The position numbers and the translations under genes were made by a program. This document shows positions 35,665 through 44,756 of a stretch of 64,000 nt of DNA, one piece after another. The DNA is taken from NCBI RefSeq assembly GCF_022206305.1, contig NZ_JAKOIW010000022.1, forward strand, positions 1 through 64,000, in the 5' to 3' direction. The number at the start of each line of letters is the position of its first letter. Within the stretch, counting starts at the first letter, position 1. The DNA comes from Gordonia sp. 'Campus' (GTDB lineage Bacteria > Actinomycetota > Actinomycetes > Mycobacteriales > Mycobacteriaceae). Under the pieces are notes generated by a model. The model had not been told where the DNA came from, did not search any database, and was given only the letters and a program-made list of their open reading frames with translations.

Positions 35665-36837
35665 ATGACCGCGGAGAGCGTGACCGAACGGGTGTGTGCG
35701 GAACCGGCGGGACCGGCGCGGGATGCCGCGTTCGATCATGCCCTCGACGTGCTCCGCGATCGCCGCGACGAGTTCAACGCGCAGCGTTTCGTCCCGCGCG
35801 AGTACATCGCCCTGCTCAAGCGTGCCGGGATGTACCGCGCGTCGACGCCTGCGGTGTTCGGCGGGGAGCCGATGGCGCCGGCGGACTTCATGTCTCTCGT
35901 CGAGCGCGTGTCCGCGGTGGACCCGGCCACCGGGTGGGTGTCGAGCTTCGGGTCGTCTCTGGTGTACTTCGCCGCCCTGCCGGCCGAGACGCAGGCCAAG
36001 ATCTACGCGCACGGACCCGACATCGCCTATGCCGGCGGGCTTTTCCCGATGCAGGAGGCACAGAAGGTCGACGGTGGCTACCTGTGTTCGGGCCTCTGGC
36101 AGTTCGCGAGCGGTTGTCGCGGTGCCGACATCATCGGCATCGGGCTGGCGGGCGGTCCCGAGACCGGCGGCAAACCGCTGACGGCACTGGTCGATCCGGC
36201 CGAGGTCGAGATCGTCGACAACTGGGATGTCGCCGGCATGCGGGCGACCGGCTCGCACGCGGTACGCGCGGACCGGGTGTTCGTGCCCGAGGAGATGACC
36301 TTTGTCCGCGGCGGTGCGCCGCAGATCGACGAACCCCTGACCCGCTATCCGGCGCTGTCCTACGCCGCCCAGGTGCTCGCCGTCGTCACCCTCGGCGCGG
36401 CGCGCGGCGCGCTCGACTACGCCGTGGAGGTCGGTGCGGCCCGCACCTCGATCACCGGGGGAGCGAGCAAGGGCAACCGTCCCGCCTACAAGTCCGCGAT
36501 CGCCCGCGGCGAGGCCGAATTGCGTTCCGCCCGGGCGTTCTTCTACTCGACCACGGACGAGGTGTGGGCCAAGGCGCTGACCGGGCAACACATCTCGACC
36601 GACGACCAAGCGCTGCTGCGGCTGAGCGCCACCCACGCCGCCCACGTGGGACGCAGCGTCGTGCAGCAGGTGTTCGACATCGCCGGCACCGGTGCGATCT
36701 ACGAGACGCACCCGCTGCAGCGGTACCTGCAGGACGCGCTGGTGCCCGCGCAGCACGCGATGCTCCAGACCAATACCTACGAGGCGGCCGGGGCGCTGCT
36801 CCTCGGCCTCGACGCCGGAATTCCCAGCTTCCCCTGA
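35665..36837 (+). CDS. iacA: IacA-like flavin-dependent indole-3-acetate monooxygenase
   Basis: 390-aa protein of the acyl-CoA dehydrogenase fold that belongs to the flavin-dependent monooxygenase group (like HsaA and IacA), which uses reduced flavin and oxygen. Conserved regions include DPATGWVSSFGSS, CSGLWQFASGCRGADI and WDVAGMRATGSH, which replace the acyl-CoA-binding features. No catalytic Glu in a YEGT context is present. In the iac pathway IacA performs the first oxidation of the indole ring of indole-3-acetic acid. It is followed by iacB and a Rieske dioxygenase pair in the order known from Pseudomonas putida 1290, which supports the name. GGAG lies just before the ATG. Confidence 0.8.
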   Translation: MTAESVTERVCAEPAGPARDAAFDHALDVLRDRRDEFNAQRFVPREYIALLKRAGMYRASTPAVFGGEPMAPADFMSLVERVSAVDPATGWVSSFGSSLVYFAALPAETQAKIYAHGPDIAYAGGLFPMQEAQKVDGGYLCSGLWQFASGCRGADIIGIGLAGGPETGGKPLTALVDPAEVEIVDNWDVAGMRATGSHAVRADRVFVPEEMTFVRGGAPQIDEPLTRYPALSYAAQVLAVVTLGAARGALDYAVEVGAARTSITGGASKGNRPAYKSAIARGEAELRSARAFFYSTTDEVWAKALTGQHISTDDQALLRLSATHAAHVGRSVVQQVFDIAGTGAIYETHPLQRYLQDALVPAQHAMLQTNTYEAAGALLLGLDAGIPSFP

Positions 36838-36895
36838 ACGCCCACACCCAGCCATCTCGACCGCCGACACACCACCCGCGAGGAGTGCAGAGATC

Positions 36896-37258
36896 ATGAC
36901 CGACGAACCGTTGCGCACGCTGTTCTGTGTGGGGAACAACCAGAACTTCTTCGACCTGCCCAAGTCCGACATCGGGCCGGTCTGGGAGGCGACCATGGAG
37001 TTCCTCACCGGCCTGAAGAACCTCGACGGCGTCGACATCATCGGCACCTTCGACGACGACGCCCACATGGTCGGTCCGTCGGACGGGTGGCCGTGGACGT
37101 TCTACGTCCTCGCCGACGTGCGCGACCAGCCGACGGTCAAGGCGGCCTGCAATCTGTTGCGCACCACCATGGTCGGCGAGTACGCGCTCTGGAAGTACTT
37201 CAAGGTGGAGGCGCGGATGGGCCGGGCCCTCACCATCCGCGACGACGTCGCCTCCTGA
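36896..37258 (+). CDS. iacB: IacB-like small protein
   Basis: 120-aa protein resembling IacB of indole-3-acetic acid degradation clusters. It has an EthD/dimeric ferredoxin-like feel, with VLADVRDQPTVKAACNLLRTT and MVGEYALWKYFKVEARMGR as the most distinctive stretches. Its exact role in the pathway is not settled as far as I know. A strong GAGGAGTG lies about eight bases before the ATG at 36896. Position between iacA and the Rieske oxygenase is the conserved iac order, which is the main support for the assignment. Confidence 0.72.
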   Translation: MTDEPLRTLFCVGNNQNFFDLPKSDIGPVWEATMEFLTGLKNLDGVDIIGTFDDDAHMVGPSDGWPWTFYVLADVRDQPTVKAACNLLRTTMVGEYALWKYFKVEARMGRALTIRDDVAS

Positions 37259-37322
37259 AGATCGCGCACCGACAGCCCCTCCTCGTGCCCCCAGAGCACG
37301 ATCGACACACGAAGGAACATCG

Positions 37323-38600
37323 ATGACCACCATCGAGAGGCCGACCCGCGGCTTCGCGGACCTCGCCGAGAAGGACCGCGTCGCCGGTCAGCTCTACACC
37401 GATCCCGAGATCTTCGCCGAGGAGATGCGCAAGATCTTCTACCGCACCTGGGTGTGGGTCGCCCACGAAAGCGAGGTCCCCGAGGCCGGGTCGTTCAAGA
37501 CCACCCAGATCGGTGACCAGCCCGTCATCGTGACCCGGAATCGCAAGGGCAACTTCAACACCCTGCTGAACCGATGCCGGCACCGCGGCGCGACCGTGTG
37601 CGATCAGCGCAGCGGCAAGGCCAACGGGTTCACCTGCCCGTACCACAACTGGTCGTACACCCTGGACGGTCGACTGCGCGGCATCCCGTATCCGGACGGG
37701 TACGAGGGCGTCGTCGACAAGAACGACTTCCCGCTGCAGAAGCTCCGGACCGAGAGCTACCTCGGCATGATCTTCGCGACGTTCAACGCCGACATCGAGC
37801 CGTTGGAGGACCATCTCGGCGACGCCAAGATCTGGATGGATCGATTCCTCAAGCAGTCCAACGGATTTCCGACCAAGGTCCTCGGCAGCCACAAGTTTCG
37901 GTTCAAGGGCAACTGGAAGATCCAGCTGGAGAACACCACCGACGGTTACCACTTCCCGATGGTGCACAAGTCGTGGATGGCCTCGGTCGACGCCGAAACC
38001 GCCAACATGATGTCGTTCATGGACGATCCGGCCGCCGAGACCCACGCGCTGGGCAACGGGCACAGCGTCGCCATCATGGCGGCGGCACACGCCGACCTCG
38101 ATGTCGACGACGGTGACGAGGAGATCCAGCCTCGGTTCCAGCATCTCGTGGACGAGCTCACCGAGGCCGGCGAGAGCCCCGAACGCATCCGCCGCTACAT
38201 GCGGTCGATGCACGGTTGTGGGTTCAACCTCAACATGTTCCCGAACATCGCGATGTCGTCGTCGTTCTTCCGGGTGCTCATCCCGATCAGCGTCGACGTC
38301 ACCGAGGTGTGGCACATGGCGATCGGTATGGACGGCGGCCCGGAGAGCATCAACCGCGAACGGCTGCGCATCCACGAGCACTTCCAGGGCCCCTTCGGTT
38401 TCGGCAGTCCCGACGACGCCGAGGGCTGGGACCGCGTGCAGATCGGCGCCGGTGGCAATCCGAACATGCCGATCCTGGTCAACCGCGGCGAGAACCGCGA
38501 GTACACCACCGACGAGGGTTGGCCCACATCGCATGTCACCGACGAGACCGGGATGCGCGAGTCCTACGGCATGTGGAAGAGGATGATGAGCGATGACTGA
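37323..38600 (+). CDS. iacC: Rieske dioxygenase large subunit (IacC-like)
   Basis: 425-aa aromatic-ring hydroxylating oxygenase alpha subunit. The Rieske cluster ligands are C85/H87 (CRHRG) and C105/H108 (CPYHNW). The catalytic iron site is the motif D207-G-Y-H210-F-P-M-V-H215, with a further acidic ligand expected near the C-terminus. In the iac pathway this oxygenase acts late, on an oxidised oxindole-acetic acid intermediate, leading to catechol. GAAGGA precedes the ATG. The stop overlaps the start of the small subunit by eight bases, so the two subunits are made together. Confidence 0.88.
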   Translation: MTTIERPTRGFADLAEKDRVAGQLYTDPEIFAEEMRKIFYRTWVWVAHESEVPEAGSFKTTQIGDQPVIVTRNRKGNFNTLLNRCRHRGATVCDQRSGKANGFTCPYHNWSYTLDGRLRGIPYPDGYEGVVDKNDFPLQKLRTESYLGMIFATFNADIEPLEDHLGDAKIWMDRFLKQSNGFPTKVLGSHKFRFKGNWKIQLENTTDGYHFPMVHKSWMASVDAETANMMSFMDDPAAETHALGNGHSVAIMAAAHADLDVDDGDEEIQPRFQHLVDELTEAGESPERIRRYMRSMHGCGFNLNMFPNIAMSSSFFRVLIPISVDVTEVWHMAIGMDGGPESINRERLRIHEHFQGPFGFGSPDDAEGWDRVQIGAGGNPNMPILVNRGENREYTTDEGWPTSHVTDETGMRESYGMWKRMMSDD

Positions 38601-39090
38601 GCTGCACACCTTCAACGACCCACGCGTGCTGCGGGCGATCGCGCTCGTGTGGAAGGAGGCCGAACTCCTCGACGCCAAGGACTATCCGGCGTGGGAGGCC
38701 CTGTACACCGACGACGCGCACTACGTCATCCCGATCGACCCCGACACCGAGGACTTCGACTCGTCGCTGAACATGGTCTACGACGACAAGCGGATGCGCA
38801 GGTTGCGCGTCGAGCGGATGATGCAGGGATATGCACCGTCCGCCGTCGCGGCGGCACGGACGGTTCGGATCGTCTCCCGCTTCACGGTGTCCGATGTCAG
38901 CGACGACACCGTCATCCTCCGGTCGGCGCAGATCCTCAACGCGTTCAAGCGAGACACCTTCTCGACGATCGGCGCCGAACTCACCCACACCATCGAACTC
39001 GGCACCGACGGGAACGACCGGATCAGCCTCAAGGTGGCCCGGCTCATCGACAGCGAGGACGCGGTCAGCGCCTCGGGGTACCTGTTGTGA
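38593..39090 (+). CDS. iacD: Rieske dioxygenase small subunit (IacD-like)
   Basis: 165-aa beta subunit with the cone-shaped NTF2-like fold of aromatic-ring dioxygenases: LVWKEAELLDAKDYPAWEALYTDDAHYVIP near residues 18-50, and RTVRIVSRFTVSDV near residue 95. It is structural, forming the alpha3beta3 complex with IacC. The ATG lies inside the last codons of iacC. Its own stop overlaps the GTG start of the next gene (GTGA), showing tight coupling in the iacABCDEF operon. Confidence 0.88.
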   Translation: MTELHTFNDPRVLRAIALVWKEAELLDAKDYPAWEALYTDDAHYVIPIDPDTEDFDSSLNMVYDDKRMRRLRVERMMQGYAPSAVAAARTVRIVSRFTVSDVSDDTVILRSAQILNAFKRDTFSTIGAELTHTIELGTDGNDRISLKVARLIDSEDAVSASGYLL

Positions 39091-39869
39091 CCTCCGCGGC
39101 CGGAGCGGAGACGCGCGGGAGCGCGACGACCGGGGGCATCGCGGTGATCACCGGCGCCGCCGGCGGTATGGGTTCGCACATCGCGCGCCGGCTGCACGAC
39201 GACGGTCACCGCGTGCTGCTCACCGACATCGCGCTCGAACCGGCGCAGCGGATCGCCAACGAGTTGTCACCGGACGGTTCGACCGCGCGGGCCGCGGTCC
39301 TCGACGTCGGGCATCGCCAGAACTTCGTCGACGCGCTGGCCCACGTGCAATCGGTCTGGGGCACTCCGACGATCGTGGTGAACAACGCCGCTCTCACGCA
39401 GGCGGCCGACCTCATGACGCTCGACGAACCGGACTTCACGCGCGTGTTGACCACCAACGTCAACAGCATCTTCTTCGGGTGCCAGGTGTTCGGTGCCGCG
39501 ATGGCCGAAGCGGGTTACGGGCGGATCGTCAACATGGCGTCGCTGGCCGGGCAGAACGGCGGCACGGCCACCGGGGCCCACTATGCGACGTCCAAGGGTG
39601 CGATCCTCACCGTCACCAAGATCTTCGCGAAAGAGCTGGCGGCGCAGGGTGTCACGGTCAACGCGATCGCTCCCGGTCCGCACGATCTACCGGTCGTCAA
39701 GGCGACCGTCCCGCCGGACAGACTCGACGCCGTGATCGCCGGGATCCCCGTCGGACGGCTGGGAAGTCCCGAGTTCGTCGCGGACATGGTCGGACTCCTG
39801 ACCGCCGAGAACGCCTTCTTCGTCACCGGCGCCTGCTGGGACGTCAACGGCGGACTGTTCGTCCGCTGA
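39087..39869 (+). CDS. iacE: Short-chain dehydrogenase (IacE-like)
   Basis: 260-aa classical SDR. Cofactor motif AVITGAAGGMGSHIA near residue 17, NNAALTQAADL near residue 100, and active-site Tyr 166 and Lys 170 in HYATSKGAIL. IacE reduces an early oxindole intermediate of indole-3-acetate degradation using NAD(P)H. Start is GTG 39087, overlapping the iacD stop; the open frame further upstream is the iacD region and not coding in this frame. Assignment rests on family plus position in the iac order. Confidence 0.85.
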   Translation: MTSAAGAETRGSATTGGIAVITGAAGGMGSHIARRLHDDGHRVLLTDIALEPAQRIANELSPDGSTARAAVLDVGHRQNFVDALAHVQSVWGTPTIVVNNAALTQAADLMTLDEPDFTRVLTTNVNSIFFGCQVFGAAMAEAGYGRIVNMASLAGQNGGTATGAHYATSKGAILTVTKIFAKELAAQGVTVNAIAPGPHDLPVVKATVPPDRLDAVIAGIPVGRLGSPEFVADMVGLLTAENAFFVTGACWDVNGGLFVR

Positions 39870-39925
39870 ACCGCTTTTCGTCATCACGCCACCTCTGGCC
39901 CACCGCCACCCCCAGGAGCACCACC

Positions 39926-40876
39926 ATGGCACTCATCGATGTCGTCGTGTCCGCGATCGTGCAGGAGACACCTCGGGTCAAGACGTTCTATCTGTCGCGG
40001 CCGGACGGTTCGACGATCGGCGAGTACTCGCCGGGGGCCCACATCGACGTCGTGGGGCCGACGGCCATCACGCGGCAGTACTCGCTGTGCAGCCGGCCCG
40101 ACGGCCGAGAGTCGTTCGCGGTGGCGGTCAAGCGCGAAGAGAACTCGCGTGGCGGATCGGCGGCCCTGCACGAGTTGCAGGTGGGGGACCGGTTGCAGAT
40201 CAGCGAACCCCGCAATCTGCTCGGAATCGATTCCGCGGCAGACCATCACGTCCTCGTGGCGGCGGGCATCGGCATCACGCCCATGCTGAGCATGGCCCGC
40301 CACATGGACGTTGCGGGCATCAGCTTCGAACTCCACTACTTCGCCCGGACCGCCGAGGACGCGGCGTTCCTGCCCCTGCTACGTGACCGCTGCCCGGAGA
40401 AACTGCACGCGCACGTGGGCATCGACCGCGAGACCCAGGGGTCGATCCTGTCCGGCGCGTTGACCTCCGCGCCGGCGAACTCACACGTGTACGTCTGTGG
40501 CCCTGAGGGTTTCATGACGAAGGTGCGCGACATCGCCGAGCGATTCGTCCCTGCCGATGCGGTCCACTACGAGCATTTCCACGCTTCGGAGCCCGCGGAC
40601 TCGGAAGCCGACACCGCCTTCGACGTCGAACTCGACGGGGAGACCTACCACGTGCCCGCCGACCGCAGCATCGTGGAGGTGCTCGAGGAGAACGGGTGCG
40701 ACGTCGACACCTCGTGCCAAGAGGGCATCTGTGGCACCTGCATCATGCAGGTCCTCGCCGGTGAACCCGAGCACCGCGACAACGTGCTCACCAAGGCCGA
40801 GCGGGAGTCCGGAGAGGTGATGGCCGTGTGCGTCTCGCGGACCTCCGGCGAGAAGCTGGTGCTCGACTACTACTGA
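39926..40876 (+). CDS. iacF: Oxygenase reductase with FNR and 2Fe-2S domains (IacF-like)
   Basis: 316-aa reductase. The FMN-binding part has RQYSLCSRP, NAD-binding follows with VAAGIGITPMLSMARHM and the YVCGPEGFM segment, and a C-terminal plant-type 2Fe-2S ferredoxin carries CQEGICGTCIMQV plus a later Cys (AVCVS). This is the phthalate dioxygenase reductase arrangement. It would feed electrons from NADH to the IacCD oxygenase. AGGAG at 39914-39918 precedes the ATG. The last 7 bases overlap the end of the converging regulator gene. Confidence 0.9.
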   Translation: MALIDVVVSAIVQETPRVKTFYLSRPDGSTIGEYSPGAHIDVVGPTAITRQYSLCSRPDGRESFAVAVKREENSRGGSAALHELQVGDRLQISEPRNLLGIDSAADHHVLVAAGIGITPMLSMARHMDVAGISFELHYFARTAEDAAFLPLLRDRCPEKLHAHVGIDRETQGSILSGALTSAPANSHVYVCGPEGFMTKVRDIAERFVPADAVHYEHFHASEPADSEADTAFDVELDGETYHVPADRSIVEVLEENGCDVDTSCQEGICGTCIMQVLAGEPEHRDNVLTKAERESGEVMAVCVSRTSGEKLVLDYY

Positions 40877-41490
40877 TCCGTCGGTACCTCGACGCCGAAC
40901 CGCAGGATGTCGCGGACGAGGGTGCTGATGCTGTCGGCATCGGTCTTGCTCTTGATCCGCGCGCGATGGACGTCGACGGTCTTGACGCTCATGTCGAGGC
41001 GGCGGGCGATGTTCTGGCTGGGCAGCCCCTCGACCACCAGCGCCAGGATCTCCCGCTCACGCGGCGTCAGCAACGCCACCTTGGCCTCGACGGACCGCCG
41101 GCTGTCGTGGGTGCGGAACCGCTCGACCGCCTTCTCCATCCCCGCCTGGACCGCGTCGAGCAGCCGTTGGGGGTCGTAGGGCTTCTCGAGGAAGTCCATC
41201 GCACCGGCCTGCAACGTGGACACCGACATACGGATGTCGCCGTGCGCGGAGACGAAGATGATCGCGACGTGCGGAGCGAACTCGTTGAGTTTCTCCTGCA
41301 GCCGCGGACCGCTCATCCGCGGCATCCGCACGTCGAGGACGATGCATGCCGGTTCGTCGCCCGAGTACACGGACAGGAATTCGTCGGCGCTGTGACAGAT
41401 CCGCGGGGAGATCCCTATGCTGCCGAGCAGCCAGTCCACAGACTCGCACAGTTCGGGATCGTCGTCGACGACATAGACCGTCGCTGTCAT
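40870..41490 (-). CDS. FixJ/LuxR-type response regulator
   Basis: 206-aa two-component regulator. The receiver domain starts ATVYVVDDDPELCESVDWLL, with phospho-acceptor Asp 53 in CIVLDVRMP and the conserved Lys in FLEKPYDP. The LuxR-type helix-turn-helix is LTPREREILALVVEGLPSQNIARRLDMSVKTVDVHRARIKSK near residues 143-185. Start ATG 41490 overlaps the preceding 92-aa gene (ATGA). The receiver type matches the FixL-like kinase at 34004-35533, so the two probably form one system split around iacABCDEF. Two-component control of iac genes has been described in Paraburkholderia; Pseudomonas uses MarR-type IacR instead. Confidence 0.88.
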   Translation of the reverse strand: MTATVYVVDDDPELCESVDWLLGSIGISPRICHSADEFLSVYSGDEPACIVLDVRMPRMSGPRLQEKLNEFAPHVAIIFVSAHGDIRMSVSTLQAGAMDFLEKPYDPQRLLDAVQAGMEKAVERFRTHDSRRSVEAKVALLTPREREILALVVEGLPSQNIARRLDMSVKTVDVHRARIKSKTDADSISTLVRDILRFGVEVPTDQ

Positions 41491-41765
41491 ACCCACGCCG
41501 CGTCGGCCGTCCAGTAGTTCATGCCGACGACACTCACCTGGTGACGCCACTCCGTGGTGCGGTGCAACCACGGCTCCTCCTGCCGGACCGACTCGTCAGC
41601 CGCCTCCGGGCCGTCGGCCTCGACCGTCCAGTGCACCCAGTTGACCTCGCGGCCGTGCTCGTCGTGGACGAACAGGTCGACGTGGTGCCAGCCGTAGTTG
41701 AAGGTGTCCTCATAACAGGTGAGGAACATGTGGTGGTGGGTCTCGGGACGGGGCTTGATCGTCAT
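41487..41765 (-). CDS. Unrecognised 92-aa protein in the iac cluster
   Basis: Small protein beginning MTIKPRPETHHHMFLTC, with NYGWHHVDLFVHDEHGREVNWVHW in the middle and an aromatic-rich C-terminus (GMNYWTADAAWV). It is rich in His and Trp and has no membrane span or signal peptide. I do not recognise a family. GGAGAGAGGAA gives a strong ribosome site before ATG 41765. It lies 29 bases after the amidase gene and overlaps the response-regulator start by four bases, so it is translated with the regulator. A role in the pathway or in modulating the regulator is possible, but this is inference. Confidence 0.75.
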   Translation of the reverse strand: MTIKPRPETHHHMFLTCYEDTFNYGWHHVDLFVHDEHGREVNWVHWTVEADGPEAADESVRQEEPWLHRTTEWRHQVSVVGMNYWTADAAWV

Positions 41766-41794
41766 GGTGTTCCTCTCTCCGGCCGGGGGTGTGC

Positions 41795-43090
41795 TCACAC
41801 CGGTACCGACGGCAACGACTTGACGGCGGTTTCCAGGACCGTGGCCACCTCGAAGAGGGCGGCTTCTCGTCCGGGTAGGCCCACCACCTGAAGGCCCAGT
41901 GGCATACCGGTTTCCGTCGTCGCGCCGGGGACGACCACCACCGGGCACCCGAGCAGCTGCCAGGGGCGGCTCAGCACCGGGGAACCGGTTGCCCCGAGAC
42001 CCCTGGGTGCGGCGCCCGGTGCGGCGGGCCCGACGATGACGGTGTGGTCACCGAGGGCCTCGGCGAGCAGGTCGCGCGACCGGTCACGCCGGATGAGAGC
42101 GGCGGAGTGGTCGCCTGCGGTGACCGCACGCCCCGCCTCGACCAGATCGCGCAGTTGTGGGCTGAGTGCCTCGGCATGGGTGGTGGCGATGGCGTCGAGG
42201 GTCTTCGCGGCCTCGTGGGACATGACGGTCGCGTGATCGTCGGCGAGGGTCCGCACGTGGTCGTCGTACTCGAGGTGGCGGGTCTCGATGCCGACGAGGC
42301 CGAGCAGATCGGGCAGCATGCCGATCAGGTCGGCCATCTCCGGTTCGATCGGATGCAGGTCGCTGCCGCCCCACATCACCACGGTCCCGACGGTCGAGCG
42401 CCCGGGCACGAGAGGCGTCCGCCCGGTGAAGGCGGTGTAGACGTACTGCAGGTCGGCGACATCCCGGGTGAGGAATCCGAGCGAATCGAGCGATTCGCTC
42501 AGGCCGGTGACGCCGGCCAGGTTCGTGGAGCCCTGGGCCAGGACCATCCCCGCCGCACCGCAATACGACGCGGGGCGGGTCAGGGAGCCGGCCGTCTGCG
42601 TACCGAGGGCGACCGGGACGACGCCTGCCCCGACGGCTGCCGCCGAACCGCTCGACGACCCGCCCGGGGTGTGTTCGTGGTGATGTGGGTTGCGTGTCGG
42701 CCCGGGCGCGAAGTAACCGAATTCTGTCGTCACGGTCTTGCCCTGGATCACGGCACCGAGATCCCGAAATCGGTTGACGCAGTCGGCATCGGACTCGGCC
42801 GGTGCCGGTGAGGTGACCGACGAGCCGGCGCGGGTCGGGAGACCGCGGACATCGATGAGGTCCTTGACGGCCAGGGAGACACCGCGCAGCGGGCGGCGGC
42901 CGGGGAGCGAATCCTCGCGCCGCGCGTCGTCGATCAGGGACGGGGACAGCTCGACCCACGCGCGCAGATCGGTGTCGGTGCGGAGGATCTCCTCGCGGAC
43001 CTGCTGCGCCAACACCTCCGCCGACACCACGTTCTCGTGGACCGCGGTCGCCTGGTGACTGATGGGCTGTTTCCAGTAGGCCGAGCTCAC
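41795..43090 (-). CDS. iacH: Amidase-signature enzyme (IacH-like)
   Basis: 431-aa amidase-signature family hydrolase with the Ser-cisSer-Lys triad: Lys 76 in LAVKDLIDV, the Gly/Ser-rich loop TPGGSSSGSAAAVGAGVV near residue 143, and the nucleophile region GTQTAGSLTRPASYCG near residue 165. iac clusters include an amidase, IacH, whose precise step is not certain to me; hydrolysis of an amide or lactam intermediate, or of IAA-amino acid conjugates, is plausible. First gene of the minus-strand unit with the 92-aa protein and the response regulator, divergent from the MFS transporter. Confidence 0.8.
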   Translation of the reverse strand: MSSAYWKQPISHQATAVHENVVSAEVLAQQVREEILRTDTDLRAWVELSPSLIDDARREDSLPGRRPLRGVSLAVKDLIDVRGLPTRAGSSVTSPAPAESDADCVNRFRDLGAVIQGKTVTTEFGYFAPGPTRNPHHHEHTPGGSSSGSAAAVGAGVVPVALGTQTAGSLTRPASYCGAAGMVLAQGSTNLAGVTGLSESLDSLGFLTRDVADLQYVYTAFTGRTPLVPGRSTVGTVVMWGGSDLHPIEPEMADLIGMLPDLLGLVGIETRHLEYDDHVRTLADDHATVMSHEAAKTLDAIATTHAEALSPQLRDLVEAGRAVTAGDHSAALIRRDRSRDLLAEALGDHTVIVGPAAPGAAPRGLGATGSPVLSRPWQLLGCPVVVVPGATTETGMPLGLQVVGLPGREAALFEVATVLETAVKSLPSVPV

Positions 43091-43250
43091 CGTTCCTCCT
43101 TCATCCGATGGGTCCAGTCTGCCCGCTCGCGCAGGGCGGCGACAGTAAAGATTTCCCTCCTACCGCCGTAGGCAACGGACCCCATAGCTTCGAGCCCAAC
43201 ACCTCCAGCCTCGGCGTCCAGCCCGACGCCCGTCGACGAAGGACACACCA
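43091..43250. promoter_or_regulatory. Divergent promoter of amidase and MFS units
   Basis: 160 bases between iacH and the transporter gene. A TACCGCC motif at 43161-43167 stands 22 bases before a CATAG -10-like element at 43183-43187, followed by TTCGA. The iacA promoter has TACCGCC at 35596-35602 and CATAG at 35617-35621, 21 bases on, followed by GTCGA, so the two promoters share an architecture, as expected if one regulator controls both. Confidence 0.5.
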
Positions 43251-44720
43251 ATGGTCACCAGGGAAACCGCACCGACGGCACCGGCGGCGGCGCCACCGGC
43301 ACCGCGTCGGATCGACATGAGCCGGATGTCGCGGCGCGCATGGATCGTCACCGGGATGCTCGTGCTGTTCCAGATCATCGCGTTCGCCGACAAGGCGGTC
43401 CTCGGGCTGGTGTCCGCCGATGCGATGCCCGAACTCGGCCTGTCCGCAACAGAATTCGGCTTCATCGGCAGTGCGTTCTTCTTCCTGTACGCGATCGTCT
43501 CGGTCATCACCGGATTCCTGGCATCCAAGATCTCGGTGAAGTGGATTCTGTTCGCGATGGGTATGACGTGGGCGGTGCTGCAGTTCCCGATGCTCCTCGG
43601 CGGCGGCGCCGCGGTCCTGCTGGTGACGCGGATCGTGCTCGGCGGCGCCGAGGGACCGGCCACCGCGATGTCGCTCACCTCCGCCCACACCTGGTTCTCG
43701 CCGACGCGTCGCGCGCTGCCGTCGAACCTGATCGCGGCCGGTTCGACGCTGGGACCCGTCCTCGCGGCACCACTGTTGGCCTGGGTCATCGCGGTCTGGG
43801 GCTGGCGATGGGCGTTCGGCGTGCTGGGCATCATCGGACTGCTGTGGGTGATCTCGTGGTTTGCGATCGGCGCCGACGGACCGTACCGGCCCAAGAGGGC
43901 CTCGTCGGACACCGAGGCGGCGCACGAGGCAGCCGAGGTCACCGACCCAGACGAGGTCACCGACACAGACGAGGTGGCGACCGCCGCGGTCGATGAGCAG
44001 AAGCCGGTCGTGATCTGGCGCGCGCTGCTCAGCGTGGCGTTCGTCTCCGCCGTGATCGGCGGTGCGTCGAACTTCTGGGTGCAGGGGTTCCTGACTACCT
44101 GGCTGCCCCAGTACCTGGGCACCGTCGTCGGACTCTCGCTCGGCGAGGTCGGCGCGATGACGACCGTGCCGTGGGTGGTGGGTGCGCTCGTCCTCCTCGG
44201 GCTGGGTGCGCTGGGGCACCGAATGATGCGTCGGGGGAGTTCGGCCCATCTGGCCATCGCGGTTCCCTTCGGTTGCGCCGCGGTCATCGCGGGCCTCTGC
44301 TTCATCGCCATCCAGGCGACGTCGGGGATCACCGCGGTCGCGCTGCTGTGCCTCGCCGGCGGATGCAGCCTGGCGTTCCCGATGACCGCCACCGCGATCG
44401 GATATGCGGTGGGTGCTCGGCAGCGACCCATCCTGATGGCGACCCTCGGTGGCGTCGCGTCCTTCGGCGCGGTCATCTCGCCGATCCTCGTCGGCTGGCT
44501 CATGACCGATGCCGGCTACGTCTCACCTCCGAAGGGCGAGAAGCCCAGCGCGGAGATGGCCGCCAACATGGCCGACGGCGTGCACCAGGCCTTCACGATC
44601 ACCGGAATCGTCCTGCTGGTCGGCGGCGCGCTGTGCATCGCGTTCCTCCGGCCCGAGCGGCTCGGCGCCACCCTGCAACGGCGGCACGTCAAGAACCCCG
44701 TCGACGCGCCGAGTTCCTGA
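43251..44720 (+). CDS. MFS transporter of the iac cluster, likely aromatic acid uptake
   Basis: 489-aa major facilitator with 12 predicted spans. DKAVLGLVSADAMPELGLSATEFG in the first loop and RIVLGGAEGPATAM near span 4 resemble the anion:cation symporter group that takes up organic acids such as 4-hydroxyphenylacetate. The central loop between spans 6 and 7 carries an acidic repeat (EVTDPDEVTDTDEV, about residues 222-243). It begins a unit with the flavin reductase and the SnoaL-like gene, so it probably imports indole-3-acetate or a related acid. An AAGGA lies at 43234-43238 before the ATG. Confidence 0.85.
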   Translation: MVTRETAPTAPAAAPPAPRRIDMSRMSRRAWIVTGMLVLFQIIAFADKAVLGLVSADAMPELGLSATEFGFIGSAFFFLYAIVSVITGFLASKISVKWILFAMGMTWAVLQFPMLLGGGAAVLLVTRIVLGGAEGPATAMSLTSAHTWFSPTRRALPSNLIAAGSTLGPVLAAPLLAWVIAVWGWRWAFGVLGIIGLLWVISWFAIGADGPYRPKRASSDTEAAHEAAEVTDPDEVTDTDEVATAAVDEQKPVVIWRALLSVAFVSAVIGGASNFWVQGFLTTWLPQYLGTVVGLSLGEVGAMTTVPWVVGALVLLGLGALGHRMMRRGSSAHLAIAVPFGCAAVIAGLCFIAIQATSGITAVALLCLAGGCSLAFPMTATAIGYAVGARQRPILMATLGGVASFGAVISPILVGWLMTDAGYVSPPKGEKPSAEMAANMADGVHQAFTITGIVLLVGGALCIAFLRPERLGATLQRRHVKNPVDAPSS

Positions 44721-44756
44721 CCCGTCTGCCCGACGACCCGACACACAGGAGAAGCC

